NCBI GenBank assembly: GCA_017504405.1 | Contig: JAFVRG010000008.1 | Coordinates: 55,861-119,860, forward strand | Length of the DNA: 64,000 nt | Reading direction: 5' to 3' | Source: Clostridia bacterium | Lineage (GTDB): Bacteria > Bacillota > Clostridia > Oscillospirales > CAG-272 | Part shown: one piece after another, positions 17,818-27,664 of the stretch | How positions within the stretch are numbered: position 1 is the stretch's first letter | How the letters are laid out: the number at the start of each line of letters is the position of its first letter | Made by a program: the position numbers and the translations under genes | Notes under the pieces: model-generated | What the model saw: the letters and a program-made list of their open reading frames with translations, nothing else | Told to the model about the DNA's origin: nothing | Databases searched by the model: none

Positions 17818-19464
17818 ATGGATGAAATGATATTCGAGCCGGCAAACGCATACGACGCGGAGTATAAGGCGAAATTTGCCGAAAACGCCGAGAAAATGTT
17901 TGATGACCTCGTCAAAACCTCGGGTATTGACGTTGAGCAAAATCGCACAACTGCGGCAGAATACAGGAAAAAATCGCTCGAATCCTCGGGCCACGATAAA
18001 AAGCTGTCGGGACAGAAGACAAAGAGGGTTCTCTTGATAATTCTCGCAGTGCTCCTATGCGTGCTTATAGTTCCTACCGTTCTGATAATTGTTTATATAG
18101 TAAAAAAGCTTAATCCCAAAATCAGAGAGATGAGCGCTATGAGCGATAAGCTTAACGCACAGGAGGAGGAGCTGCTCGCACGTGCGAGGGCTCAGATGTC
18201 TCCGCTTCTTTCCCTCTTTGATGAAACGATGCCCCCTCGCCTTATTGAGCAGACGGTACCGCTTCTTGATATGGATAAATATTACGATATGCGCCGCTTT
18301 GACTACTTAAGCGGTAAGTACGGCTTTGAGGACAGCCACGGGAGCGATGCTTCAACCCTCGGTATAATATCGGGGCAGATAATGGGCAATCCCTTTGTCT
18401 TTGAGCGATATAAGCAGGTGCGTATGGGCACGCATACGTACGTTGGAAATTTGACTATCAGCTGGGTTGAGGTTGACGTTGATTCGAAGGGCAGGCGTAT
18501 TACACGGCGCAGAACTCAGGTTCTGACAGCCACCCTCGAAAAGCCAAAGCCCATCTATTCAACGCATATCAGGCTGATTTACGGAAACGACGCCGCCCCT
18601 AATCTCAGCTTTTCACGCACTGCTACCGATGCAGAGAAAATGAATGAAAAGGAGCTCGAGCGTTACGTAAACCGAGGGGCAAAGAAGCTGCGTAAGAAGG
18701 CAGTACGCTCCCTATCCACGGGCTTTACCGAGATGGGAAATGCCGACTTTGACGTTCTTTTCGGCGCCGCTGATAGAGATAACGAGGTCGAGTTCCGTCT
18801 TTTGTTCACCCCCTTGGCGCAGAAAAACCTTGTTGACATTATAACGGGCGGCACGCCATACGGCGACGACTTTGCCTTTACGAAAAGAGGGTGTCTTAAC
18901 TACATAATGTCCGAGCATTCGCAGACACGTGATTATGAGTTTGCCCCCCAAAGATACTTCTCGTACGATATTGACGAGTGTCGCCGTCTGTTTTTGCAGT
19001 ATACAGCGGACGATTTTCAGTGCATCTACTTTGATTTGGCTCCCCTGATTTCGATACCCCTGTATCAGCAGCACAAGCCAAAGGAATATATATACAAGGA
19101 GAGCTATCTCCAAAACTATACGACAAGGGAGAGCGAGGTGCTCGCAAACACCTTCCCCTCTCGCTGGTTTGCCAACGATTTATCTGCAACCGACTCTATT
19201 CTTAAATCGGAAATTCTGGCAAAGCATGACGGCACCGATACGGTTGAGATAACCGCATATTCCTTTACGGCAGAGAGCCGTGTTGATTTTGTCCCCGTAT
19301 GGGGAGGGGACGGAAGGCTTCACTCGGTCCCCGTGCATTGGATGGAGTACATTCCGGTAGAACGCCGCACAAGGCTCAACGTAACATCCGATGACAACGG
19401 CAATAAGCCCGCAAACGCACAGGCGTGCGTGTCTAAGCACGGGTTGTTTGCATACATTGATTAA
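17818..19464 (+). CDS. Membrane-anchored protein of unknown function, LemA neighbour
   Basis: 548 aa, ATG behind GAAGGAG. About 65 charged cytoplasmic residues precede one strong membrane segment (~residues 68-95), then a short coiled region (REMSAMSDKLNAQEEELLARA) and a ~420-residue soluble domain with many beta-type stretches, for instance VGNLTISWVEVDVDSKGR and DTVEITAYSFTAESRVDFVPV. No enzyme motif is recognised. It lies 20 bases before a lemA gene. Large membrane proteins of this general form often accompany lemA in Firmicutes and Mollicutes, so the two may form one complex (inference). Confidence 0.65.
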   Translation: MDEMIFEPANAYDAEYKAKFAENAEKMFDDLVKTSGIDVEQNRTTAAEYRKKSLESSGHDKKLSGQKTKRVLLIILAVLLCVLIVPTVLIIVYIVKKLNPKIREMSAMSDKLNAQEEELLARARAQMSPLLSLFDETMPPRLIEQTVPLLDMDKYYDMRRFDYLSGKYGFEDSHGSDASTLGIISGQIMGNPFVFERYKQVRMGTHTYVGNLTISWVEVDVDSKGRRITRRRTQVLTATLEKPKPIYSTHIRLIYGNDAAPNLSFSRTATDAEKMNEKELERYVNRGAKKLRKKAVRSLSTGFTEMGNADFDVLFGAADRDNEVEFRLLFTPLAQKNLVDIITGGTPYGDDFAFTKRGCLNYIMSEHSQTRDYEFAPQRYFSYDIDECRRLFLQYTADDFQCIYFDLAPLISIPLYQQHKPKEYIYKESYLQNYTTRESEVLANTFPSRWFANDLSATDSILKSEILAKHDGTDTVEITAYSFTAESRVDFVPVWGGDGRLHSVPVHWMEYIPVERRTRLNVTSDDNGNKPANAQACVSKHGLFAYID

Positions 19465-19484
19465 AAACTAAGGAGGATATAGAA

Positions 19485-20147
19485 ATGGCAAATGCATTAG
19501 ACGAAATGAATGACCCTATTGTAGAGGGTGGCAGAGATGTAAACGTAATCGCAAAGCGACTTCCTGTTGAGAAGCCTACAAGCGCCGTAATACTTGAAAT
19601 TGTGCTTTGGTGTCTTCTTATAATTCCGGGAGTTATCTATCTTATTTGTAAGATAAAGGCGAAAAATTATTTCAAGCAGTTGGAGCAGAAGCTTCAGCAC
19701 GACGCCTCTCAGATAGACAACTATTTGGAGCAGAGAGTGATGATTCTCCAGAACTGCGCTAAATTGCTTGACAAGGCAATCGAGCTTGACAAGAGCACCT
19801 TTGAAAACATTGCGAAGTACCGTAGCGGCACGCTTGACGACGAAACGAGAAATGCACTTTCGGGAAGCATTGACGGTGTCAGCCGTTCTATAAATCTTGC
19901 GTTTGAGAACTACCCTGACCTGAAGGCTCATAACGAAATTGCTGATGCAATGCAGCAAAACAGCTATCTGCAAAGGGAGATAACTGCGGCACGTGAGGTT
20001 TACAACGATACCGTAAACACGTGGAACAGAGAAATCTTTATGTGGCCTGTAAAGCAGCAGGTAGCGGCTAAATGCGGATATACAACCCGCATCCCCTTCG
20101 CAACCACTAAGGAAATCAAGGAGCAGGCACGTGGCGTATTCTTCTGA
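19485..20147 (+). CDS. lemA: LemA family protein
   Basis: 220 aa, ATG behind AAGGAGG. One membrane segment (residues ~32-52, VILEIVLWCLLIIPGVIYLI) is followed by long helices with the LemA signature: IDNYLEQRVMILQNCAKLLD and the YR-rich second helix, then ENYPDLKAHNEIADAMQQ and ITAAREVYNDTVNTWNREI, ending with a small hydrophobic FMWP motif. LemA proteins are membrane-anchored helical bundles of uncertain function, exposed to one side of the membrane. The preceding 548-aa gene is its likely partner. Confidence 0.9.
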   Translation: MANALDEMNDPIVEGGRDVNVIAKRLPVEKPTSAVILEIVLWCLLIIPGVIYLICKIKAKNYFKQLEQKLQHDASQIDNYLEQRVMILQNCAKLLDKAIELDKSTFENIAKYRSGTLDDETRNALSGSIDGVSRSINLAFENYPDLKAHNEIADAMQQNSYLQREITAAREVYNDTVNTWNREIFMWPVKQQVAAKCGYTTRIPFATTKEIKEQARGVFF

Positions 20148-20173
20148 GCCAACCTCTTTGATAAATGAAAAAA

Positions 20174-20210
20174 CAGGTGTGCAAGAAAAATCTTGCACAC
20201 CTGCTTTTTG
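20174..20210 (+). terminator. lemA operon terminator
   Basis: A perfect 13-bp stem CAGGTGTGCAAGA (20174-20186) / TCTTGCACACCTG (20191-20203) with a short loop and TTTTTG. Confidence 0.9.
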
Positions 20211-20310
20211 TTTAAGGCAATGCCGAAATACGGCTGTCGGATCAAACGGATTTTGAACGGAAAGTGCCGCCTTGAGCAAGGTTGACGTGTTCAATATGAA
20301 AGCCCCTGCT

Positions 20311-21786
20311 TTATAATTCAACCAAAATGACGGAGCTTTGTTCAATTTTTATCTTGACGGTTGAATTGTTAACGTCAACCCTCTCGCTCCTCAACGTAGC
20401 CGCCGTAGCTATTGAGGTTTTTTCAGACTCGGTTGGTGAGTCCGGACAGCCAAGAGCTCTGTATGCGCTTATTGCATTTGCGTGAGTTGAATCTATTGCC
20501 GTCAGCGTGGCGGTGCTACTGCCCGTGCCGACAAATTTCAGCTCAACCTCGATTGGCTCGCCCTCTTCAAAATTTTCTGATGCGTACGCTAAGATAACGC
20601 TAACCCTGCCGTCGTCAGATGCGGTGGGATAAATGCTCAGCTCTTTGCACTCCTCACTATTTTCAAAGTAAAGCTCGTTTTCAAAAAGCTTGGCGGCGAG
20701 TACGTATGCGTTGTATATCGGCTTTTTGTAGAAATTCAGGGTGAAGAAATTTCTGAATCCCGAAAAGTCGGTCTGCATCTCGTGCTGACCCGACAGGCAA
20801 ATCATGAGCTTTTCTATCGGAAGATTTAGTGAGTTAAGCATAATAAAGAGCTTCACAAAATATGCAGCAAAGGCAGGAGTTTCTCTGAATATCAGCGCAG
20901 GGCAGTCCTCAATATTGAGAAAGCCACCTGTCGTGGCGCCCCACTCGTCGATAATGAGTGGAATGTGCGAAAAACCCCGTTCCTTTGCCATGAGCATTAC
21001 ATCGTATATCTTTTTCAGATGATTTTCAACGCACAGCCTACCGCTCCCGTTGTTAATGAGGTGGGGGTCGGTGCCGTATGAGTGAAAGCATATAAAATCC
21101 AGCCTGAGCGAATTTTTCCTGACGAAATCGAGAAAGCCTGCTAAGAAATTATAGTGTGCCGCTAACGCAGGTCCGCCGACGGATAGCCTGTCGCTCACCG
21201 ATAAAGCACCCCTGACGAATGCTGCATACAGCTTGCAGTATTCCTCACAGCGCTCGGAAACGGTTGCCTCACGCATGAAGAATGCACCCACGTCAGGCTC
21301 GTTATAGCATTGCAGATGCCATTTCGACACCTCGTCTATTCCGTAGCGCTCAACTATGTGCTCGGTGTATTTTCTGCATATTTCTTCCCATTTTTCATAG
21401 CTTTTCGGCTTGGCGGTCAGAATATATTTTCCCTTATACCTTGTCTTTCTTTTACAAACCGTGCTGGTTTGCTCGGTATCGGTAGATATGCAGGGCGGAA
21501 TAAAATTATAGCTCAAAAATATATTGAAGCCACGTGATAGCATATAGTCGAGGCGTGTGTCGGTGAGCGTGAAATCGTAGTGAAGCTCCCCCTCATTATC
21601 CTCAGTAACTATATCCTCGAGCATTGCGTACATACGCACGCTTTTCGCCACCTTATCCTTTGCAATTTCGTCGAGGATTTTTTGTCCCCAATCGTCCTCA
21701 ATAGCATCGGTTGGATGAAAATGTATATTGCTCCAAAAGTTTTTTGATTTTTTAACTACCCTTTGAGTGTCAACGGTTATAGTCAT
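20311..21786 (-). CDS. Glycoside hydrolase family 39 (beta-xylosidase type)
   Basis: 491 aa, no signal peptide, so probably cytoplasmic. Its ATG shares ATGA with the stop of the upstream transporter gene, giving tight translational coupling. The (beta/alpha)8 clan-A core is recognised by WHLQCYNEPDVGAF, whose Glu is the likely acid/base, and LIIDEWGATTGG, whose Glu is the likely nucleophile. FICFHSYGTDPH is also typical. The last ~90 residues form a beta-sandwich common to GH39. The family cleaves beta-xylosides and some other beta-linked sugars. The coupled DMT exporter/importer may move a related metabolite (inference). Confidence 0.85.
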   Translation of the reverse strand: MTITVDTQRVVKKSKNFWSNIHFHPTDAIEDDWGQKILDEIAKDKVAKSVRMYAMLEDIVTEDNEGELHYDFTLTDTRLDYMLSRGFNIFLSYNFIPPCISTDTEQTSTVCKRKTRYKGKYILTAKPKSYEKWEEICRKYTEHIVERYGIDEVSKWHLQCYNEPDVGAFFMREATVSERCEEYCKLYAAFVRGALSVSDRLSVGGPALAAHYNFLAGFLDFVRKNSLRLDFICFHSYGTDPHLINNGSGRLCVENHLKKIYDVMLMAKERGFSHIPLIIDEWGATTGGFLNIEDCPALIFRETPAFAAYFVKLFIMLNSLNLPIEKLMICLSGQHEMQTDFSGFRNFFTLNFYKKPIYNAYVLAAKLFENELYFENSEECKELSIYPTASDDGRVSVILAYASENFEEGEPIEVELKFVGTGSSTATLTAIDSTHANAISAYRALGCPDSPTESEKTSIATAATLRSERVDVNNSTVKIKIEQSSVILVEL

Positions 21787-22733
21787 TTCAATTCTCCCTT
21801 GCCTTTGTTTCTGAGGGTTGCGCCATTAGTTATCGCTATTCCTGCGCATACAGCAATCAGGGCAAGTGCGTTTGGCAGGGTTATAATTTTTTCGTTGAGG
21901 AAAATGCCTGAGAAAAGCACTCCAAAGAATGGAACTGTCAATTTATATACCGAAACCGTAGCTACGTCATTATGCTTTATAAGCGTGAGCCACAGAGCAT
22001 TGGCGGCTGCGGCGGAGAAGGTTAAGAAAAGCAGAATGAAGAAGCCCTTAATTCCAAATGAGGTGAACCGTCCACCGCCGATAAGCCCCACAACAGTCAG
22101 TATAATTCCGCCTATCGTCTGATGAATGGCGGTTACTGTGGCGGCATTTTGGTTTTTGGTGAGCTTTTTGCTGATTATATAACCTATGGCAGAGGAAAGC
22201 GATGCTAAAAATATGAAGCCCTCACCCATAAATGAAAGACGGAAGCTCATATTTTCCTTGAAATTGACAATTATTATTCCTAAAAATCCTATGATTGCTC
22301 CAATCGACTTTCGGGCGGTGAGGCGTTCCTCTTTTATGAAAAGAGGGGAGAGGAAAACCAGAAGAAACGTGCCGCTCTGGTTTATGATAGAGGAGGTGCT
22401 GCCTGCCGTTCTGGAGATTCCTATGTACTGGAAGACGTATTGAAGAACCGAGTATACGAGGGCGAGTAAAAGTATGCTCGGAATAGCTTTTACGGACGGA
22501 AGACTTTTCGGCTTGTTTTTAACTGTGAGAATAATAAGCATAACAGCGCCGCCGCATCCGAAGCGCACACCCGCAAACAATAGCTGAGAGAACGTATCGT
22601 TTGAATCTATCCCGAGAGCCTCGTAGCCTAACTTTATGATAGGAAAGCCAAGCCCCCACAAAAGGCAGCAAAACAGTGCAATGAGCGGGAGAGCCGTTTT
22701 CTTGCTAAAAATATATTCGTATGAAGCCCTCAT
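21783..22733 (-). CDS. EamA/DMT superfamily transporter
   Basis: 316 aa. The ATG at 22733 is chosen because AAAGGGGG lies seven bases upstream; an earlier Met overlaps that site. Ten hydrophobic segments are arranged as two EamA repeats, each opening with motifs such as LLWGLGFPIIKLGY and (second repeat) LASLSSAIGYIISKKLTKN. EamA proteins are drug/metabolite transporters with very varied substrates. Coupled to the GH39 gene by a four-base overlap, so a sugar or sugar-derived substrate is possible but unproven. Confidence 0.88.
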   Translation of the reverse strand: MRASYEYIFSKKTALPLIALFCCLLWGLGFPIIKLGYEALGIDSNDTFSQLLFAGVRFGCGGAVMLIILTVKNKPKSLPSVKAIPSILLLALVYSVLQYVFQYIGISRTAGSTSSIINQSGTFLLVFLSPLFIKEERLTARKSIGAIIGFLGIIIVNFKENMSFRLSFMGEGFIFLASLSSAIGYIISKKLTKNQNAATVTAIHQTIGGIILTVVGLIGGGRFTSFGIKGFFILLFLTFSAAAANALWLTLIKHNDVATVSVYKLTVPFFGVLFSGIFLNEKIITLPNALALIAVCAGIAITNGATLRNKGKGELK

Positions 22734-22772
22734 AGCGCAGCCCCCTTTGAAAAACAATCTGTATTTTTCTTG

Positions 22773-22801
22773 ATTATATCACTAAAATCAAGGTACATCA
22801 A
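22773..22801 (-). promoter_or_regulatory. Promoter of the EamA-GH39 operon
   Basis: On the minus strand, TTGATG (22796-22801), 17 bases, TATAAT (22773-22778). Confidence 0.65.
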
Positions 22802-22825
22802 GCACTTTGTAAAAATTAAATAAAA

Positions 22826-22863
22826 AGGCCACACCGAAGCGCAGGCGCATTTCGTGTGTGGCT
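22826..22863 (-). terminator. pflBA operon terminator
   Basis: On the minus strand, AGCCACAC...GAA pairs with TTC...GTGTGGCC and is followed by TTTTTATTT. It begins at the pflA stop. Confidence 0.8.
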
Positions 22864-23584
22864 ATTTCATTTTGCTTTCGATAATTTTCAGGGCACGCCT
22901 TGCATCGCTGTCGGTCATTTGCACAACGTCCTTTAGAGGGTAATCTATTCCCATATTCTCGTATTTTGCACGTCCGAGCGTGTGGTACGGCAGAATTTCT
23001 ATCTTTTCCAGATTATCAAAATCGGACAGAAAATCGCCAAGGGCTAAGAGCTGCTCCTCTGTGTCGGTGTATTCGGGCAGGAGCACCTGACGAACTCTCA
23101 TTTTAACCCCACGCCTGTTCAAATATCGGGCGAAATTCAGAACCGTCTTGTTCGAATGTCCTGTCAGCTCCTTATGCTTTTTGTCATCAATATGCTTTAT
23201 GTCCAGCATAACGAGGTCTGTTACCGAGAGAAGTCGGTCAAACGCTTCGGTTTTACCCTCTGAAAAGGTTATTCCCGAGGTGTCAAGGCAGGTATGAATA
23301 CCTCTATCCTTTGCGAGGGAGAACAGCTCTGTGAGAAATTCGAGCTGGAGCAACGGCTCACCGCCCGTGGCAGTGAGCCCGCCCGTTTTGTAAAAATCAA
23401 TGTTGCGGAGCATTTTTGCGAGCACCTCGTCAGCGCTCATCTGCATACCGGCACCCACAGTCCAGGTGTCGGGGTTGTGGCAGTACAGGCATCGCATAGG
23501 ACACCCCTGAAAAAACACAACGAACCGAACACCGGGGCCGTCAACCGTGCCGAAGCTCTCAATTGAATGGATATATCCCTTCAT
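22862..23584 (-). CDS. pflA: Pyruvate formate-lyase activating enzyme
   Basis: 240 aa radical-SAM enzyme that abstracts a hydrogen from the PflB glycine to make the active glycyl radical. The cluster motif CPMRCLYCHNPDTW gives CxxxCxxC; GGEPLLQ is the SAM-binding GGE motif; and MLDIKHIDDKKHKELTGHSN is typical of the family. Start and length are standard. The ATG overlaps the pflB stop as TAATG, so translation is coupled. Confidence 0.96.
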   Translation of the reverse strand: MKGYIHSIESFGTVDGPGVRFVVFFQGCPMRCLYCHNPDTWTVGAGMQMSADEVLAKMLRNIDFYKTGGLTATGGEPLLQLEFLTELFSLAKDRGIHTCLDTSGITFSEGKTEAFDRLLSVTDLVMLDIKHIDDKKHKELTGHSNKTVLNFARYLNRRGVKMRVRQVLLPEYTDTEEQLLALGDFLSDFDNLEKIEILPYHTLGRAKYENMGIDYPLKDVVQMTDSDARRALKIIESKMK

Positions 23585-25812
23585 TATATCTCGGAGTGGA
23601 AGGTTCTCGAAATAACCTCGTCCTGCTGCTGCTTCGTCAGCTTAATGAAGTTAACCGCATATCCCGATACACGTATCGTGAGCTGAGGATAAAGCTCGGG
23701 GTGCTTCTGTGCATCAAGCAGTAGCTCTCTGTCAAATACGTTGACGTTGAGGTGGAAGCCGCCCTTGCGTCCGTAGCCGTCGAGCAGAGCAACGAGATTT
23801 GCCTCTCTCTCCTCATCTGTCTTTCCAAGCGCAGAGGGAATAATTGTAAACGTGTTGGATATACCGTCCTGAGAATCAATAAAGGGTATTTTAGCAACCG
23901 ACGCCAAGGATGCAACAGCACCGTTTTCATCTCTTCCGTGCATCGGGTTTGCACCGGGGGCAAACGCCTCTCCCTGCTTTCTTCCGTCAGGGGTTGCGCC
24001 CGTGTTCTTTCCATAGGTAACGTTTGAGGTTATCGTGAGAATGGAGGTGGTTATGATTCCGTTACGGTAGGTCTGGTTCTGACGCAAGCAGTGAATGAAC
24101 ATCGACAAAACCTCTTTGGCAATGCTGTCAACTCTGTCATCGTCGTTTCCGTATTTGGGGAAATCGCCCTCGGTTATGAAATCTGTGGCGATGCCCTTTT
24201 CGTTTCTTATAACCTTAACCTTTGCATATTTGATAGCGGACAGCGAATCGGCAACAACCGAGAATCCTGCGATTCCCGTAGCGAACCAGCGTCTCACGTG
24301 CTTGTCGTGGAGTGCCATCTGGAGTCTCTCGTAGGAATACTTATCGTGCATATAGTGAATGATATTCAGAGTGTTTACGTAAACCTCCGCCAGCCACTTC
24401 ATCATTTCCTTGTATTTTGCCATTACGTCGTCGTAATCGAGATAATCTCCCTCAACGGGACGGTATTCGGGACCGACCTGGTCGCCGCTGATTTCATCAA
24501 CACCGCCGTTAATGGCGTAGAGAAGGCATTTTGCGAGGTTGGCACGTGCGCCGAAGAACTGCATTTCCTTACCAATCTTCATTGAGGAAACACAGCAAGC
24601 GATTGCATAATCGTCACCGTGCATAGGACGCATCAGATCGTCGTTTTCGTATTGGAGAGCGTGATGCTCTATCGAAATCTTAGCGCAGTATTTTTTAAAT
24701 GCCTCGGGCAGATGCTCCGACCAGAGAACCGTGAGGTTAGGCTCGGGCGCCGCACCGATGTTGTTGAGCGTGTTAAGGTAGCGGAAGGACATCTTCGTAA
24801 CCAGAGGACGTCCGTCTGTTCCGAGACCGCCGATGGACTCGGTTACCCAGGTGGGGTCGCCTGCAAATATAGCATTGTAATCAGGAGTCCTTGCAAAGCA
24901 TACCATACGGAGCTTCATGACGAAATGGTCAACTATCTCCTGTACCTCGGACTCTGTAATTCTACCCTCACGCAAATCACGCTCAGCGTAGATATCGAGG
25001 AAGGTAGAGGTTCTTCCGAGGCTCATTGCTGCGCCGTTCTGCTCCTTAACGGCAGCAAGATAAGCGAAGTAGAGAGCCTGGGTAGCCTCCTTGAGCGTGG
25101 TTGCAGGCTTGGATATATCGCAGCCGTAAATTTCTGCGAGCTTTTTGAGCATTTCAAGGGCACGAATCTGCTCGGATAGCTCCTCACGGTCACGGATTAT
25201 ATCCGCAGTCATAGAGCCCTGAGTAGCCTCCTTCTGCCTCTGCTTGTCCTCAATCAGCCTGTCTACGCCGTAAAGCGCAACTCGGCGGTAATCGCCGATA
25301 ATTCTGCCACGTCCGTATGCGTCGGGCAGACCTGTAATTATGTGATTGGAACGGCATTTTCTCATTTCGGGCGTGTATGCGTCGAAAACGCCTGCATTGT
25401 GCGTTTTTCTGTGCTCGGTGAAGAACTCAACTATCTCAGGGTCAACCGAATAGCCGTTGTCCTTGCACGCCTTCATCGCCATTCTTATTCCGCCGTAGGG
25501 CTGAAGTGAGCGCTTCAGCGGCATATCGGTCTGAAGACCGATAATTTTTTCCTTATCCTTGTCTATATATCCGGGGCCGTGCGAGGTTATCGTGGATACG
25601 ACTCTCGTATCCATGTCGAGAACACCGCCTGCCTCTATCTCACGCCGTTTCAGCTCACTTACCTTCTCCCAGAGGTCGAGCGTGTCCTTTGTAGGGCCCG
25701 CCAGAAAATCCTCGTTACCGTAATAAGGGGAGTAGTTATGGTGAATGAAGCTTCTTACGTTAATCTCATTTTGCCATGAACCGGGCACAAAGCCCTTCCA
25801 CTCTTCTCTCAT
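23584..25812 (-). CDS. pflB: Formate C-acetyltransferase (pyruvate formate-lyase)
   Basis: 742 aa. The ATG at 25812 is preferred to one two codons upstream because GAGGAG then lies at normal distance. PflB converts pyruvate and CoA to acetyl-CoA and formate in anaerobes and supplies formate for one-carbon units. The adjacent catalytic cysteines are in [17 protein letters not shown], and the glycyl-radical site is RVSGYAVNF near the C-terminus. Full length and undamaged. A ZTP riboswitch and strong promoter precede it, linking expression to purine/one-carbon status. Confidence 0.97.
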   Translation of the reverse strand: MREEWKGFVPGSWQNEINVRSFIHHNYSPYYGNEDFLAGPTKDTLDLWEKVSELKRREIEAGGVLDMDTRVVSTITSHGPGYIDKDKEKIIGLQTDMPLKRSLQPYGGIRMAMKACKDNGYSVDPEIVEFFTEHRKTHNAGVFDAYTPEMRKCRSNHIITGLPDAYGRGRIIGDYRRVALYGVDRLIEDKQRQKEATQGSMTADIIRDREELSEQIRALEMLKKLAEIYGCDISKPATTLKEATQALYFAYLAAVKEQNGAAMSLGRTSTFLDIYAERDLREGRITESEVQEIVDHFVMKLRMVCFARTPDYNAIFAGDPTWVTESIGGLGTDGRPLVTKMSFRYLNTLNNIGAAPEPNLTVLWSEHLPEAFKKYCAKISIEHHALQYENDDLMRPMHGDDYAIACCVSSMKIGKEMQFFGARANLAKCLLYAINGGVDEISGDQVGPEYRPVEGDYLDYDDVMAKYKEMMKWLAEVYVNTLNIIHYMHDKYSYERLQMALHDKHVRRWFATGIAGFSVVADSLSAIKYAKVKVIRNEKGIATDFITEGDFPKYGNDDDRVDSIAKEVLSMFIHCLRQNQTYRNGIITTSILTITSNVTYGKNTGATPDGRKQGEAFAPGANPMHGRDENGAVASLASVAKIPFIDSQDGISNTFTIIPSALGKTDEEREANLVALLDGYGRKGGFHLNVNVFDRELLLDAQKHPELYPQLTIRVSGYAVNFIKLTKQQQDEVISRTFHSEI

Positions 25813-25861
25813 TAGCATATCTCCTCTTCAAATTTATATGATAGTTTATTTTTTAACAAAT

Positions 25862-25970
25862 ATAAAAAGCCAACCAGTCTAAGGCATCAGCCCAGACGGT
25901 CGGCATAATTTACAAAATGGCGTTATACTCCCGTATGGTTGAGCCCACGAAAATCCGTCAGTCATATAAC
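25862..25970 (-). promoter_or_regulatory. ZTP (pfl-motif) riboswitch with intrinsic terminator
   Basis: The minus-strand leader of pflB reads TATGACTGACGG, then CTCAACCATACGGGAG, then GCCGACCGTCTGGGCT, the ordered conserved blocks of the pfl/ZTP RNA (Rfam RF01750, from memory). The last block forms the 5' arm of a hairpin (25869-25904) followed by TTTTTATATTT (25862-25868), so the expression platform is transcription termination. ZTP/ZMP binding, which signals low 10-formyl-THF, should prevent termination and raise pflB (known for the class). Confidence 0.85.
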
Positions 25971-25976
25971 GCTTAT

Positions 25977-26005
25977 ATTATATCATAGGGTTAATGAAAA
26001 GTCAA
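25977..26005 (-). promoter_or_regulatory. pflBA promoter
   Basis: On the minus strand, TTGACT (26000-26005), 17 bases, TATAAT (25977-25982). It places the transcript start at the head of the riboswitch. Confidence 0.85.
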
Positions 26006-26059
26006 TAGCTTACACGACTAAATTTTTGCATTTTCCGACAAATTTTTCAAATTCAAATA

Positions 26060-26088
26060 TTGCAACGGATCGACAAAAATGGTAAAAT
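26060..26088 (+). promoter_or_regulatory. Promoter of the NAD(P)HX repair gene
   Basis: TTGCAA (26060-26065), 17 bases, TAAAAT (26083-26088). The interval back to 25813 holds only this, the pfl promoter and the riboswitch. Confidence 0.65.
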
Positions 26089-26117
26089 GAATATATAAGG
26101 AAAAAGCGAGGTGTACG

Positions 26118-27626
26118 ATGGATAAGGTTCTGTCATCAGCGGCAATGAGAGATAGCGATGCCGCTACAATAGCAGGGGGTGTATCGGGCAGAGAATTGAT
26201 GCTCCGTGCGGCTAAGGGAATATACAACAGCACACGCTTTGAAAAGAGAGTTGCCATCGTGTGCGGCTCGGGTAATAACGCAGGCGACGGCTATGCGTTG
26301 GCGCTTTTGCTTGCCGACGGGGGTATAATCCCTCAGCTGATTCTTTTATATGATAAATTTTCAAAGGATTCAAAATACTATTTTGAAAGATGCAGGCAGG
26401 CAGGTATTCCGTATTCCTTTTTTGATTCAAAAAAGGGACTTTTGGGATACCAAACGGTTGTGGACTGCATTTTCGGTACGGGTTTTCACGGCTCTCCGAC
26501 GGGTGTAGCACGTGATGCAATAGCGGCGATAAATTCATCGGGCGCATACGTCATTTCTGCTGATATAAACAGCGGTCTTGACAGCGATAGCGGTATGGGC
26601 GATTTTATAGTAAAATCCGACCTCACCGTTTCGGTAGGCTTTTACAAAAGCGGTCATTTTCTCGGCAGGGCGAAGGATTTTATCAAAAAACTCGTCAACT
26701 GCGATATAGGTATTGAGCCGACCTCGTCTCCGTATTGCCGAATTGAGCCGTGCGACCTTTTTCCACTTTTTGAGGAGAGGAAGAATTTTTCGCATAAGGG
26801 CAGCTTTGGCTATATAACCCTTATCGGTGGCTCTATGTGCTACGGCGGAGCTGTCAAGCTATCAAACCTTGCTACGAGTGCTCTGCGTTCAGGATGCGGA
26901 GTGGCGAGACTCGCAGCTCCTCGGAGCATAGCGCCGTCCCTAACTCCATATCTGCTTGAAAGCACATATTATCCTATGCCCGATGACGGCGAGGGCAATA
27001 TTGTATTCAGCGAAAGGGATATTGATGCGGCAATTTCGGGCACGAGTGCGGTTGCAATAGGAATGGGTATAGGTAAATCAAGAGCTGTATATGATACAGT
27101 TGAATATATACTGAAAAATTATGACAAAAGCGTGATTATAGACGCCGATGCTCTTAATTCTGTCGCAGAGTACGGACTGACCGTACTCAAAAACAAGCGA
27201 GGCACAGTTGTGCTGACACCGCATCTTCTCGAATTTTCCAGACTGTGCGGCAGGGATAGAGAGAGCATACTCGAAAACCCGATAAAGCATGCAGTCGAAT
27301 TTGCAAGGGAGTGGGGAGTCATTCTTCTGCTCAAGGGACCGTCAACGGTCATAACCGACGGAAAGGATGTGTATATATCCGACAGCGGATGCGCTGGTAT
27401 GGCTACTGCGGGCAGCGGAGACGTTTTGTCGGGAATACTTGCCGCCCTGCTTGCAAGGTGTGACGGGTGTGACATTTCTGCGCTTCTTGCTGCGGCGGGC
27501 GGAGCTTATCTTAACGGACTTGCAGGAGAAATAGCGCAGGCGAGAGTTGGCGATGTTTGTATGACGGCATCCGATACCGTAGCCGCAATACCGAGCGCAG
27601 TGAAAAAGATAAGGGAAGTCAAATAA
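26118..27626 (+). CDS. nnr: Bifunctional NAD(P)HX epimerase / ADP-dependent dehydratase
   Basis: 502 aa, ATG behind GCGAGGTG. Residues 1 to ~205 are the YjeF_N epimerase domain (VCGSGNNAGDGYALALLLA, DCIFGTGFHG, DINSGLDSDSG). Residues ~215-500 are the ribokinase-like dehydratase domain with SHKGSFGYITLIGGS, VLTPHLLEFSRL and the anion-hole/base motif GMATAGSGDVLSGILAALL. The pair repairs hydrated NADH and NADPH, a damage product made by heat and by glyceraldehyde-3-phosphate dehydrogenase. Both domains look intact. Divergent from pflB. Confidence 0.95.
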   Translation: MDKVLSSAAMRDSDAATIAGGVSGRELMLRAAKGIYNSTRFEKRVAIVCGSGNNAGDGYALALLLADGGIIPQLILLYDKFSKDSKYYFERCRQAGIPYSFFDSKKGLLGYQTVVDCIFGTGFHGSPTGVARDAIAAINSSGAYVISADINSGLDSDSGMGDFIVKSDLTVSVGFYKSGHFLGRAKDFIKKLVNCDIGIEPTSSPYCRIEPCDLFPLFEERKNFSHKGSFGYITLIGGSMCYGGAVKLSNLATSALRSGCGVARLAAPRSIAPSLTPYLLESTYYPMPDDGEGNIVFSERDIDAAISGTSAVAIGMGIGKSRAVYDTVEYILKNYDKSVIIDADALNSVAEYGLTVLKNKRGTVVLTPHLLEFSRLCGRDRESILENPIKHAVEFAREWGVILLLKGPSTVITDGKDVYISDSGCAGMATAGSGDVLSGILAALLARCDGCDISALLAAAGGAYLNGLAGEIAQARVGDVCMTASDTVAAIPSAVKKIREVK

Positions 27627-27631
27627 AAAAA

Positions 27632-27664
27632 CGTGGAGGCATTAACGCTTCCACGATTTTATTT
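27632..27664. terminator. Terminator between convergent genes
   Basis: CGTGGAGGC (27632-27640) pairs with GCTTCCACG (27647-27655), with A-runs before and T-runs after. The stop codon of the minus-strand gene lies in the loop. Confidence 0.8.
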
